DNA from: Mastigamoeba balamuthi
Lineage: Eukaryota > Evosea > Mastigamoebida > Mastigamoebidae
Length of the DNA stretch: 25,944 bases
Reading direction: 5' to 3'
Assembly (NCBI GenBank): GCA_902651635.1
Contig: CACRSC010000049.1
Location: forward strand, 1-25,944
Each line of letters opens with the position of its first letter. Position 1 is the first letter of the stretch. This document shows, one piece after another, positions 8,700-16,928 of the stretch. The notes beneath the pieces were generated by a model. It searched no databases. It was given only the letters and a program-made list of their open reading frames with translations, and was not told the origin of the DNA. Position numbers and translations under genes: made by a program.

Positions 8700-9262
8700 A
8701 CTCAGAGTACCGACAAGCAGCATCTGCATGGCCTTGAACCCAGCCCTGACCAAAGGTGCAGGGCTGATGGGCGCGCTCCTTACTGGGCTCGGCAGTGAAA
8801 ATGGTGAGGAGGTCGCATGACGTCTTCATGAGGGCCAAGATCTGCTGCTTCTCCTGCAGCACCCTCCTTGTCGGACTCTGATGCACATGAGGTGCCCTTG
8901 TAGTTGTCTGCTGAGACCTCCTCATCCTCGTCCTTCTCCTCCTCCCCCTCCCTCTTCTTCTCCTCAGATTGCTCACTGCCACTGACATATGGTGCTGCTG
9001 CTGCAGCAGCTTGCGCTGGTGCAGCAGCAGCTGTGCCTAAAGTAACATTAAGGAAGGGTGTGTGGTGTGGAAATAAAGAAGGAAGGGGAGAATGCTACAT
9101 ATCTGCTTTCCTGAGAGGCATGATGTCTTGGTCTTTGTCCTGCTGGGGTGGGGGAGGTATCACAGTGATTATTAGCCCAGTGCAGCCCTTGTTCTTGTCC
9201 TTGGACTTGTCCTTGTGCTTCTTGGTGGGGGTTTTGTGTGGCGTGTCCTTGATGTGCACCAT
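8700..9262 (-). pseudogene. Charged, low-complexity coding remnant (Lys-rich then Ala-rich and Glu-rich)
   Basis: On the minus strand an ATG at 9262 opens MVHIKDTPHKTPTKKHKDKS, a Lys-rich run ending near a GTAGCA donor-like site at about 9100. A good 3' splice site (CTTAATGTTACTTTAG near 9040) precedes an exon reading TAAAAPAQAAAAAAPYVSGS then EEKKREGEEEKDEDEEVSAD, closing near 8810 at a GTAAGG donor-like site. The phases of the two segments do not fit each other, so either an exon is missing or the gene has decayed. Composition suggests a disordered nuclear protein, with no recognised domain. Confidence 0.35.
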
Positions 9263-9312
9263 TTTAAACCTTCAAAAACACTGTTAAATAACATCAATAG
9301 TGAGGTAAGATG

Positions 9313-9690
9313 CAGATACCCTCTGCTATGCCACGTAGCTAATGGGTCACTACATGCCGCTACGCAGATACCCTCCACTACGCCATGTAGCGAAACACAC
9401 TCGAGTGCCTTCCACTATGCCACATAGCGGCAGAGGTTGTTATGTAGCGGCACGTAGTGGACCATCTGCTATGCACTGCTACACAGATACCCTCTGCTAT
9501 GCCACGTAGCGAAATGCACTCGAGTGCCTTCTGCTATGCCGCGTAGCGGAGGTTGCTATATAGTGGCACGTAGCAGACCATCCACTACGTACCGCTATGC
9601 AGATACCCTCCGCTACACCATGTAGCGAAACCCGCTCGAGTGCCTTCCACTATGCCGTGTAGTGGAGGTTGCTATGTAGTGGCACGTAGC
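9313..9690. repeat. Tandem array with period about 116-119 bp
   Basis: Units start with CAGATACCCTC at 9365, 9484 and 9600, with a partial one at 9313. Each unit has a near-palindrome of type CCGCTACGCCGCGTAGCGG, a CACTCGAGTG (or near) palindrome followed by CCTTC, and a GTAGCGGCACGTAGTGGACC segment. Sequence changes between units fall mainly at CpG sites. Confidence 0.88.
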
Positions 9691-9725
9691 ATCTGTTGTA
9701 AAACACTCTAACATTTGTGTTATAG

Positions 9726-10136
9726 AGCAGTGGACAAAAGGTCAACTATGCCCTGCTGTACAAGGACCAGCCTGAGTGCTTCAATGAGTCAGAAGTGCCC
9801 CCTGTCCTTATATTTTGGTGACTAACACTTAGTATACAGGAGGGGAAGGACGAGCTCAGCCTGTGCAGAGTCCCCATGCATGACAAGGACCCAGAGACCC
9901 AGACACAGCACGATCTGCACCAGCTCTCAGGCTGTTCTCGAGATCATGGACCTGATGGATGAGATCACACCTGATGCTGAGACTGGGCTGCAGCAGCTGC
10001 TCCTGTGCCTGCTTCTGCAGCAGCAGGGTCCCACATCACACACTGAATTACCCTTTCTGTTCATTATGAACAGACTCTCCCCCCAGATTGAAGGTGCCTG
10101 CTCCCTCTCTCATAATGACACCAAAAACAATGATTG
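9726..10136 (+). pseudogene. Spliced coding remnant on the plus strand
   Basis: A 3' splice site with CTCTAAC ... GTTATAG at 9725 precedes the exon 9726-9794 (SSGQKVNYALLYKDQPECFN). A 45-nt intron follows, GTGCCC...GACTAAC...TATACAG (9795-9839), then an exon reading EGKDELSLCRVPMHDKDPET. At about 9930 the frame shifts by one base into AVLEIMDLMDEITPDAETGL and a Leu/Gln-rich run. The splice signals look genuine; the frameshift suggests decay or an error. Family not recognised. Confidence 0.4.
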
Positions 10137-10199
10137 ATCAATTCAATTCCATTTCATATGTATTGCAATTGATTCAGGGAGGGGAACAGCCTAGCTTGT

Positions 10200-10520
10200 A
10201 GTGAACGGTTCCGCTACATACTGTAGCAGACCCTGCATAGCAGCGTGTAGCAGCAGACTGTGTAGCGGTGCATAGCGGATGGTAGAACTACGTGCCACTA
10301 CACACCCTCTGCTATGCAGTATAGTGGACCCTGCGTAGCAGTACATAGTGAAGGCCTGCATAGCAGTGCATAGTGGATGGTAGAACTACACGCCGCTATG
10401 CACTCTCTGCTACACACTGTAGCGGACCTTACATAGTGGTGCATAGTGAAGACCTGCGTAGCAGTGCATAGTTCGACCATTTGCTACGCTATGCATTGCT
10501 ACGCAAGCCTCTGCTATATG
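10200..10520. repeat. Tandem array with period 98 bp, same repeat family
   Basis: GGATGGTAGAACTAC occurs at 10277 and 10375, defining a 98-bp unit; a third degraded copy starts near 10470. Unit contents are TAGTGG, TAGCAG and TAGCGG words. As in the other arrays the copies differ mainly by C-T or G-A changes. Confidence 0.85.
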
Positions 10521-10856
10521 CTGCAACATGCTTAACGTGCAACCATGAAGAAGAAGAACATCTTCGGGGTTAGACAAGACAAGCTGGAAAGAGGACTTGC
10601 GGGAGCAAACACCAATGGGACAAGACAGATGGAAGACAGGATTCATAGGAGCGATGGAGGCAGCACAGATCGTAGGAAGCTGGTGTTGAAAATGAGGTCG
10701 CCCTGGACAGTCTGTGAATGATGATACACTATGAGTGAGTTATAGAAAGAGAAAGAGAAACATAAAATGAGAGACAACAACTAAATGGTGTTTTATCACA
10801 TGTGATGAAAGAGTAAATAAGAAAAAGAAACCGGGGGAAGTGTGCACAAAGTACAT
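10521..10856. other. No gene recognised
   Basis: Short frames only, with A/G-rich stretches such as AAGAAGAAGAACATC and GAAAGAGAAAGAG. TATCACATGTGATGAAA near 10795-10811 contains the short palindrome TCACATGTGA. Nothing else stands out. Confidence 0.4.
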
Positions 10857-11349
10857 TTAATCGCATGCAATAAAACAAACAAAAGTAAAAGTGAAAGGCA
10901 CCATGGGGTCAATGAAAGTTATGATGTAAATATCAGGGTGATCGAGGAGATTTTGCCACAACTCTGCAGCTGGGACAGAGAACTGCCACTGGCCAATGGT
11001 AAGGAAGAAGCAAATGTCTGAAGCATGACACAGGACAGCGAGGCCTGGAGGGAAGGAAGAGAATATGGGACGGGTGGTCTGGGACCATGGTATCTTCCAG
11101 TTGTGATGGCAGTAGGTGTAAATGGGAAAATGGATGTCATTATCACCAGTGACCTCATACACGTGAAGCCAAAGAGGTTGGCAAGAGACGAGTGTTTATG
11201 AGATAGGTCTCGAAGTAGTTGGCAAGCATGTAGCAACGCTTGAGGTCAGAGACCTGAACCCTGAAGCTTCTTAAGAACTCTCTGTTGGCCCATGAGGAAG
11301 TGAGGACCTTGGAAACCTCTGCCCTGAGTAGGCATACTGCGAAGCACAC
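10857..11349 (-). pseudogene. Frameshifted coding remnant of unknown family
   Basis: The minus-strand frame 11155-11349 reads EVSKVLTSSWANREFLRSFR then YFETYLINTRLL. The following frame 10857-11162 reads YEVTGDNDIHFPIYTYCHHN, QWQFSVPAAELWQNLLDHPD and PMVPFTFTFVCFIACD. Both look like real protein but are in different frames, overlapping by a few bases near 11160. A single indel would join them, so this is most likely a broken gene, perhaps from a transposon. An upstream frame at 11246-11728 may add more sequence. No domain recognised. Confidence 0.4.
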
Positions 11350-11783
11350 TGCCCAGCCCTGTAGTGCAGCACAGCATGGTCAAGGTCCATCTCAGGCTGG
11401 GTGACGTTGTTGTGCCAGTACCTTTGGGGAGGTCAGGGCTGGGTTCAAGGGCTATCAGATGCTCATTGCAAGCTTCACTGATTAAGTGCAGATTTCGCAG
11501 AACCGGGCCACACACAGGTGCAGGCAGCCAGGGCTGGCCTTGTGAGGTCGTTTCCTTCACAGGCTGGTGACTAAGCTCAGGGACCTTGCCAAACATCTGG
11601 CACACGGAGATGAGCCATACATGAGAGGTGACTCTCCAGGCTGTGCTCGACAGCTGGTGCACGGGGTTGGGCCAGGTCAGAGAAAACCAGCACTGGAAAT
11701 CTCCGTCCGGGAAGGGGTAGAATACCACGCTATGGTGTAGATTTCTAGGTGATGGGTGGTGGAAAGCCAGCTAGTTGGAGAAC

Positions 11784-11861
11784 CAGGGCGTGGCACACCA
11801 TAGAATTCGACAGTGCAAGACTGGGGCATGGCAAACCATAGATAGCAACGGTGCAGGACCA
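11784..11861. repeat. Two degenerate 39-bp tandem copies
   Basis: Copies at 11784-11822 and 11823-11861 share GGGC-TGGCA-ACCATAGA and GTGCA-GAC cores, roughly three-quarters identical by eye. Confidence 0.5.
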
Positions 11862-11929
11862 GGTGTTCCACACCCCAGAGGACCGTGGACATGTCCTGCA
11901 CGAATCCCGGTTTTGGTCACAAATGAATA

Positions 11930-12140
11930 TTATCTATTACTTCTTTTTGGACTTGTGGGTGGGAAGGGCTTGGTCGCTGCTGCAGGAGCTGCCTCTGGAG
12001 TCGCAGGCTGCGTGCGTGAGAGAGGGAATGGAGCCTGAGCGGCCTTGGCCTTGGTCCTCTCGAGCTCCTCATCCGCCGTGTCCTCTCCTCATCATCGCAT
12101 CGACCAGCTTCTTGTCGGGCTTGTTCTCACCCTGTTACTG
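11930..12140 (-). pseudogene. Short coding remnant with Ala/Pro-rich C-terminus
   Basis: One minus-strand frame reads NKPDKKLVDAMM. After a one-base frame change the next reads EDTADEELERTKAKAAQAPF then TPEAAPAAATKPFPPTSPKR before a stop. The style resembles the C-terminal exon of the gene at 3957-4149 (basic then Ala/Pro-rich), but I cannot show homology. Likely a decayed gene tail. Confidence 0.3.
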
Positions 12141-12330
12141 AGCAGAACTGCTGCTCTATGTCCCCTCTGCATCGGGTGGGAGCGAGTAAGAAGGAGAAAG
12201 AAGTAGTTGCATTCAGAAGAACTGTGAGCTTCCTCATTAGCAAATCCTGTTTGTGGGTTATTTGAAAAGTCCAAAAACAGATGAGCACGCACTTTTGTTT
12301 CCAAGCACACTTGTCACCGCGGAGACAGGC

Positions 12331-12600
12331 ATGACCACCGAGGAGGGCGTTGCTATTGGCGGTGTGCTTCAGGAGGCACAGGCGGCGGAGCGCAGGTTTC
12401 TTGTGAAAAGGGTCGGCGGCGCCATCCAGGCAAGGAGATCCAGCCCTGTGCAGTGTCAGCATGAGTGCAGAGGGGTGCGTGCTACTCTAGGTGGCATGCG
12501 GGTGTGCCGACCATTCATTCCCTTCATCTGTGGGGGAGTTTTCCACGGCTTGGCCCAGGAAAAGGTGACCCTTTCCGATTTGGGGGTAATTAATATTTAG
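12331..12600 (+). CDS. Possible small or truncated gene
   Basis: An ATG at 12331 opens a GC-rich frame (MTTEEGVAIGGVLQEAQAAE, then RRFLVKRVGGAIQARR) closing with TAG at 12598-12600. Composition is closer to the two host genes than to the repeat region. The latter half is less protein-like, and a donor such as CTAG|GTGGCA near 12490 could end an exon earlier. It may be the first exon of a gene interrupted by the repeat-rich insertions. No family recognised. Region 12601-12866, the presumed upstream region of the protease, shows nothing specific. Confidence 0.3.
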   Translation: MTTEEGVAIGGVLQEAQAAERRFLVKRVGGAIQARRSSPVQCQHECRGVRATLGGMRVCRPFIPFICGGVFHGLAQEKVTLSDLGVINI

Positions 12601-12866
12601 TCTGTTTTCTGCGTGGTTTGCATTAGGTGGTGCGTACTGTTGCAATGCTGGTCTGCTGTCCCTGCTCTGGAGAAGCAGGGCAAACAGTGTTGCTGGGGTG
12701 ACCACTTGGCAAAAACCGAGAAGGTGATTTCCAAAGGTGCACGTGCACAATTTTCTGTGCACAGTGCGGCAAGTCTATCTCACACAGAAAATCCCCTCCC
12801 CAACTGTCACCACTTTAATCAGTTTATATTTTTACACAAATATCTGTAAGCAGTTCACCGCCATCG

Positions 12867-15800
12867 ATGCGCATCACCCTCTGCATCGTGCTTCTGTGCT
12901 CTGCTACTGCCACTGCCTCGCGGTTCACGTGTGTCAGCTCGGCCACTGGAACTCCCTGCGTGCTGAGTCTGTCGCCACCGTTCAGCCTACCCACAGCACT
13001 ACGCAGTGCGTATGCCTCAGCTACTCATCCCCCCCCCCCCCCCCCTTTGGCTGGAGTATATACTCTTAACCACGGGCATGTGAGTATTTCGTCTACCGAG
13101 CACCTTGATTGGTTCAGGGGAAGAATGTTTTGAATAACAGCTGGAGGTGTAGGAATTGTGTGGGTGTCGCTCTCAGGAAATTTTGGTTTTCTTTAAAGTA
13201 AGAAATCAAGTCGAGAACATTATAGCCCGCATTGATTCACAACACAAGTTTATTCCGAATAACCGCCATCCAATGAAAAACCCGAAACTGCGTTCGGGAG
13301 ATGACACACATCCTGCTGTTCGGACATGCGCCCCATATTAACACTCCCTCTTATGTTCTCTGTCGGTAGCCGAGACTCTCAGTTTCAGGTTTTTGAATGC
13401 CCGCTCACATTACTGTTACCCACGCTTCCAACCAGGCGGGTCGGCACGAGCTGTCTCGGAGCGGACGCTGCAGGCACTGGTGGACGCGGCGCCCGAGTTC
13501 GGGAAGGACGTGGAGATGAGGCTGGTGGAGACGACGGAGGACCCGCACGTGGCGGGTTGGACTATCACAACTCACCAGCAGACCATCGACGGCATCCCCA
13601 TCGTCGGCGCTGTCCTCAAGGTGCAGTGTCCTGTATTACTTCATTGGTTTTACTCGGGTTTAGCTCCGCTTAATATGTGCACGTCATCTCGCAGGCTGTG
13701 TGGAACAGCGAGGGGGAGGTGGTGTCAGTGACGGGGACGACGGTGGCCGACGCGCACGAGCGGACGCACCTGAGGGCCCGCACGGCAGTGTCGCACGAGG
13801 AGGCGGTGGGGGTGGCCCAGCGCGCGGCAGAGGCGAAGGACGGCCAGGCGAGGTGTGTTGAGGCGAGGAGGGTGGTGCTGAGGCCTGGCATGGCCAACGG
13901 CGAGCCCGGGCCGAACCTGCCGGCGTGGGAGGTGGTGTGCGGCACAGCCGACGTCTACGTCAGCACGCAGTCCCCCAGCGTCCTCGCCCTCAACCCCCGC
14001 AAGTCCCACCTCGTCTCTGCTGTCTACGACCAGCCCACCGGCGAGCTCCTGTGGAAGAGCGGCCAGGGACCCTCCTCTGACCCCGATGTCAACACTGTCG
14101 TTGACGGCATAGCCACTGCGTACGGACTCGCACACAGCGTGCACAACACGGAGGGGGGACTGCTGGCATTCGAATTCTCACGGCTTGTTGCGCAGGGAGA
14201 AGGTATGGAAGTCGTTCAGCGGACGCGACTGCTACGACAACAAGGGGTCGACCATCAAGGCGTTCATTCATCTCAACATGTCCAACGCATACTACAGAAA
14301 CCGTACCATGTCCTTTGGTATCGAATTCGTCTCGCGGAGCATCCTGTGGCACGAGTATGCCCATGGCATCACCGACTTCCTCGACCGGTGAGCTTCGTCT
14401 CCGCAACATCAGCACTGCTCGGCACTGACGACCGCTGCTAGGCTGTGGTATGAGGCCCAGAGCGGAGCCCTCAATGAGGCCTGGAGTGACATCTTTGCCG
14501 GCGTCCTCGACATTATGACGAACCAGCACGCTGTACGCGCCGAGGAAGCCTGCGCAACAGACGGTGTGTCTTTTCTCGTCCGTGTACTGTAGCGGGCTCA
14601 CGAGCAAACTCTCTCACAGAAACGTCTCACCGCTGGGTGTGTGGCTGGGATTGCAAGTCCTGGAGCTGCATGTCGACAATGCAGTCCGGCAAAAGCTTCA
14701 GGGGCTTGCGCGACATGTGGAAGCCTGATTGTGTCATGCGCACCTCCAGCATTGTCTACCCCAACAAGGTGTCCAACATGTTCTGCAGCCCCGGCGACAA
14801 CGCAGGGGTCCACATCAGTGCGTAGTGCACCGACACGTGATCTCCCATGACGCTGGCTTCCCTGATCTCAATGCACTCTCTCTCTCTCTTCGGCAGACTC
14901 GCTCATCCCCTCCCGCGCGTTCGCGATGCTGACGGACGGGTCCGCGAAGCACGGCGTCATGGGCGTCGGGCTCAACGCGTCGATGAAGATCTTCACGAGG
15001 GCCAAGTTCCTTTCGACCCCCATGACCACCTTCGCACTGTGCGCACGATCACCCCCAGTCCCAGTGGCGCGTTCTGTCTTTTGTATTCTCATCGCACCTT
15101 TCTGCCCTCGCCACAGCTACGCGTCGTACCTCACGACTGCCTGCGAACAGCTTGTGACCACGGACAGTTCGATTACCGCGAGCACGTGCAGCTCTGTGGC
15201 AGGTGTCATTGCAGCCACTCAGCTTAAAGACACCATACCGTGCTTCTCTGCCCAGCCCTCGTTCATAAACGACGAGAGCCATCCCTGCACGCGGATATTC
15301 GTCAAGGGCGCGACCGACTCGCACTTAAAACTCTACTTCAGCGGCAACTTCTCCGGCGCGACGTTGAGGTGGTCCAGCGGCTTGACAGCGGCGTGCGACA
15401 AGTCGTTGGTTAAACCGATGCACCTCAACCCCTTTGCCAACGCGAGCAACCCCGTCTGGACCTACCAGGTCCAGTGCCCTGTTCTGGCTTCACTCAACAC
15501 CGAGGAGAACGTCACCATCAGCCTCGACGGATCCAACACTTCTTAAGCCATCACGATGCCCGTGTACTGGGCCACAGCACCCGTGATCGAAAAGGTACTG
15601 CTCGCCGAGTCCAATGTCATCGACATCTACTCGCAGAACCTCCTCCCGCAGGCCGTCTACTTCACGTGTGAGTCCGGTGGCGAGCATAGTTTCTTTCTCC
15701 CTTGCATCATGGTCTTCCTCTGCAACCAGGAGACCCCCGACCCCACTTTCCAGTGCAACATCATCTTGGACTTGGTGTTCAGGAATGACGTTCCGGGCGT

Positions 15801-16224
15801 CCTAAGGGCCACGGTCAAAACGGGGCCCTTCACCCGCGGCAAGTACTACGTGTACGTGTCGCAGCATGGCATTAAGCCCCTCAGCGACGCCGCAACCTTC
15901 ACGGCCAAGAACGCCAACGTGTCGCTGCAGATATGCTTTGACCTCAAGGGCGTGCACATCGTGGTTACCGAACCCCTGTTCGGCAGTGTTAACGCGGACA
16001 CGGACAGCAGCAGATGCGCGAAGTTTGACCTGGAGCAGGGCGTCGAGTACAATGTGACGGCGACCAAGGACAACTACCTGACGCAGGCGTGGCAGCAGAC
16101 GCTCACCAACAGCACAGTGTCGGTGCACTACACTATGGTCGCCAGCGCCAGCGCGGGCCAGAGGGCCTCTGCGGTGGTGTGGCTGTTTGCTTTCAGTGCC
16201 GTTGCTCTCACCTGGGCTCTCTGA
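12867..16224 (+). CDS. Secreted thermolysin-like (M4 family) zinc metalloprotease, probably GPI-anchored; in-frame TAA in last exon
   Basis: Proposed exons: 12867-13005, 13436-13620, 13695-14138, 14200-14387, 14442-14563, 14620-14817, 14897-15038 and 15117-16224. All phases agree and every intron is GT-AG. In order the product has: a signal peptide (MRITLCIVLLCSATATASRF); an FTP-type propeptide with HQQTIDGIPIVGAVLK; the zinc site HEYAH at residues about 307-311, with the third ligand Glu in SGALNEAWSD exactly 20 residues after the second His, the thermolysin spacing; and the catalytic-His motif DNAGVHINS near 424. A Cys-containing C-terminal ectodomain follows, ending in a hydrophobic tail (SAVVWLFAFSAVALTWAL) preceded by small residues, as in GPI-anchor signals. 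The family cleaves peptide bonds on the N-side of hydrophobic residues; the propeptide keeps it inactive until processed. A TAA at 15544-15546 (codon 616) would truncate the product after 615 of about 841 codons, keeping the catalytic core but losing the anchor. Least certain: exon 1's donor and the acceptor at 14199. Confidence 0.88.
13006..13435 (+). other. 430-nt first intron of the protease gene
   Basis: Proposed donor GTGCGT at 13006 and acceptor CCAACCAG at 13435. It joins ...PTALRS to GSARAVSERTLQ in matching phase. The intron holds a C homopolymer of about 18 bases near 13028-13046 and is AT-richer than the exons. It is several times longer than the other introns (54-79 nt) of the same gene, as is common for a first intron. 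Confidence 0.6.
15544..15546 (+). other. In-frame TAA inside the last protease exon
   Basis: The open frame reads ...LDGSNTS, TAA, AITMPVYWATAP... and continues 225 codons to a TGA at 16222 with no frame change. The downstream part has coding character and carries the putative GPI tail. Possibilities are a sequencing error, a real nonsense mutation, stop readthrough making anchored and soluble forms, or an unrecognised intron; I found no GT-AG pair that removes it in phase. Confidence 0.85.
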
Positions 16225-16285
16225 GGTGCTTCGCCCCCCCCTGTTAAGCAGGGCAGTTGCATTTGTGTGGAATTCTCAAAGCTGC

Positions 16286-16291
16286 AATAAA
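16286..16291 (+). terminator. Polyadenylation signal AATAAA downstream of the protease gene
   Basis: A canonical AATAAA hexamer lies 62 nt after the protease stop codon, on the coding strand, at the expected distance for a 3' end signal. No comparable signal was seen for the convergent giant gene. Confidence 0.6.
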
Positions 16292-16328
16292 ACTGAAATG
16301 TGGTGAGCTTGGAGCATAGAAACCAGCA

Positions 16329-16736
16329 ATGGCCTTTGCCAAAAAAAGGCAGGCGGGTGACACTCTGGTTGAAGCCAAGAGGCTCAACTGGTTGTTGCAA
16401 CCCTGCAGTAAAAGCCTGGAGTTAATTGGGCCATCAGAATTTCACTGGTGTCTTCAACAACTTCAAATAGAGAGAGGCCTGAGGCCTGCGCGGTATCTTT
16501 CGAAGATCTCTAACTCGTTCTCCTCCCCCCGTATCGGCCAGGCACGGGAGCCAGCGCTCTGCATGGGTATATTTCCAGCCGTACTTGACGCAAAGGCGAC
16601 TGTGTGGACACTGCTGCTCAAACGCGAGAGTACTCAGTCTCTGCCATACATAGTGTGTGGCAAGTCTCTGCCTGCACCCATGTCATCAGCAGGACTTGTG
16701 GCAACTGCAAAGGCCACTCTACTGGCCCTGCAATAG
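16329..16736 (+). CDS. Doubtful 135-codon open frame between the two convergent genes
   Basis: Starts with CAATGG context (MAFAKKRQAGDTLVEAKRLN) and runs to a TAG. No domain is recognisable. It follows the protease polyadenylation signal by 38 nt and lies in the spacer before the giant gene's stop. It could be a small gene, part of a longer protease transcript, or a chance frame. Nothing else is evident in 16737-16928. Confidence 0.2.
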   Translation: MAFAKKRQAGDTLVEAKRLNWLLQPCSKSLELIGPSEFHWCLQQLQIERGLRPARYLSKISNSFSSPRIGQAREPALCMGIFPAVLDAKATVWTLLLKRESTQSLPYIVCGKSLPAPMSSAGLVATAKATLLALQ

Positions 16737-16928
16737 GTAATAATTGACTGAAATTATTGAAATTCATCGTCTCAATCAGTCAGTAGCCTCTGGGTTTTTG
16801 AGGGAGATCTCGCTTCCTCTATACGACCAGGCGCCTCATCGTCAATCACTTGATACCTGAGAGGTCTTTGTGGACGACAGTAGAGGTACTCGAATACAAT
16901 ATGGTGGCGCTTTCCAGCAATTGGCTAT

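Noticed and set aside
1720-10520. CRISPR array
   Set aside because: The repeats are degenerate, contiguous or palindromic without regular unique spacers, and the surrounding genes are eukaryotic.
14089-14607. Minus-strand frame of 172 codons opposite the protease
   Set aside because: It overlaps exons with the zinc-site motifs on the plus strand and has no domain of its own; a GC-rich antisense shadow.
4150-15546. Reassignment of TAA/TAG to glutamine, suggested by protein-like sequence after the TAA in the protease, a TAA near 4253 and a TAG near 7486
   Set aside because: The giant gene has well over a hundred glutamine codons and none is TAA or TAG across more than 3,000 codons. The 4253 stop disappears with a good GTAAGG donor, and the 7486 stop lies in a frameshifted transposon. 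Ordinary code plus decay or error explains the data better.
15668-15729. Possible intron (GTGAGT ... CAACCAG) in the last protease exon
   Set aside because: The splice sites look good but removing 62 nt would break the frame that continues to the hydrophobic tail. Kept as coding, with the doubt noted here.
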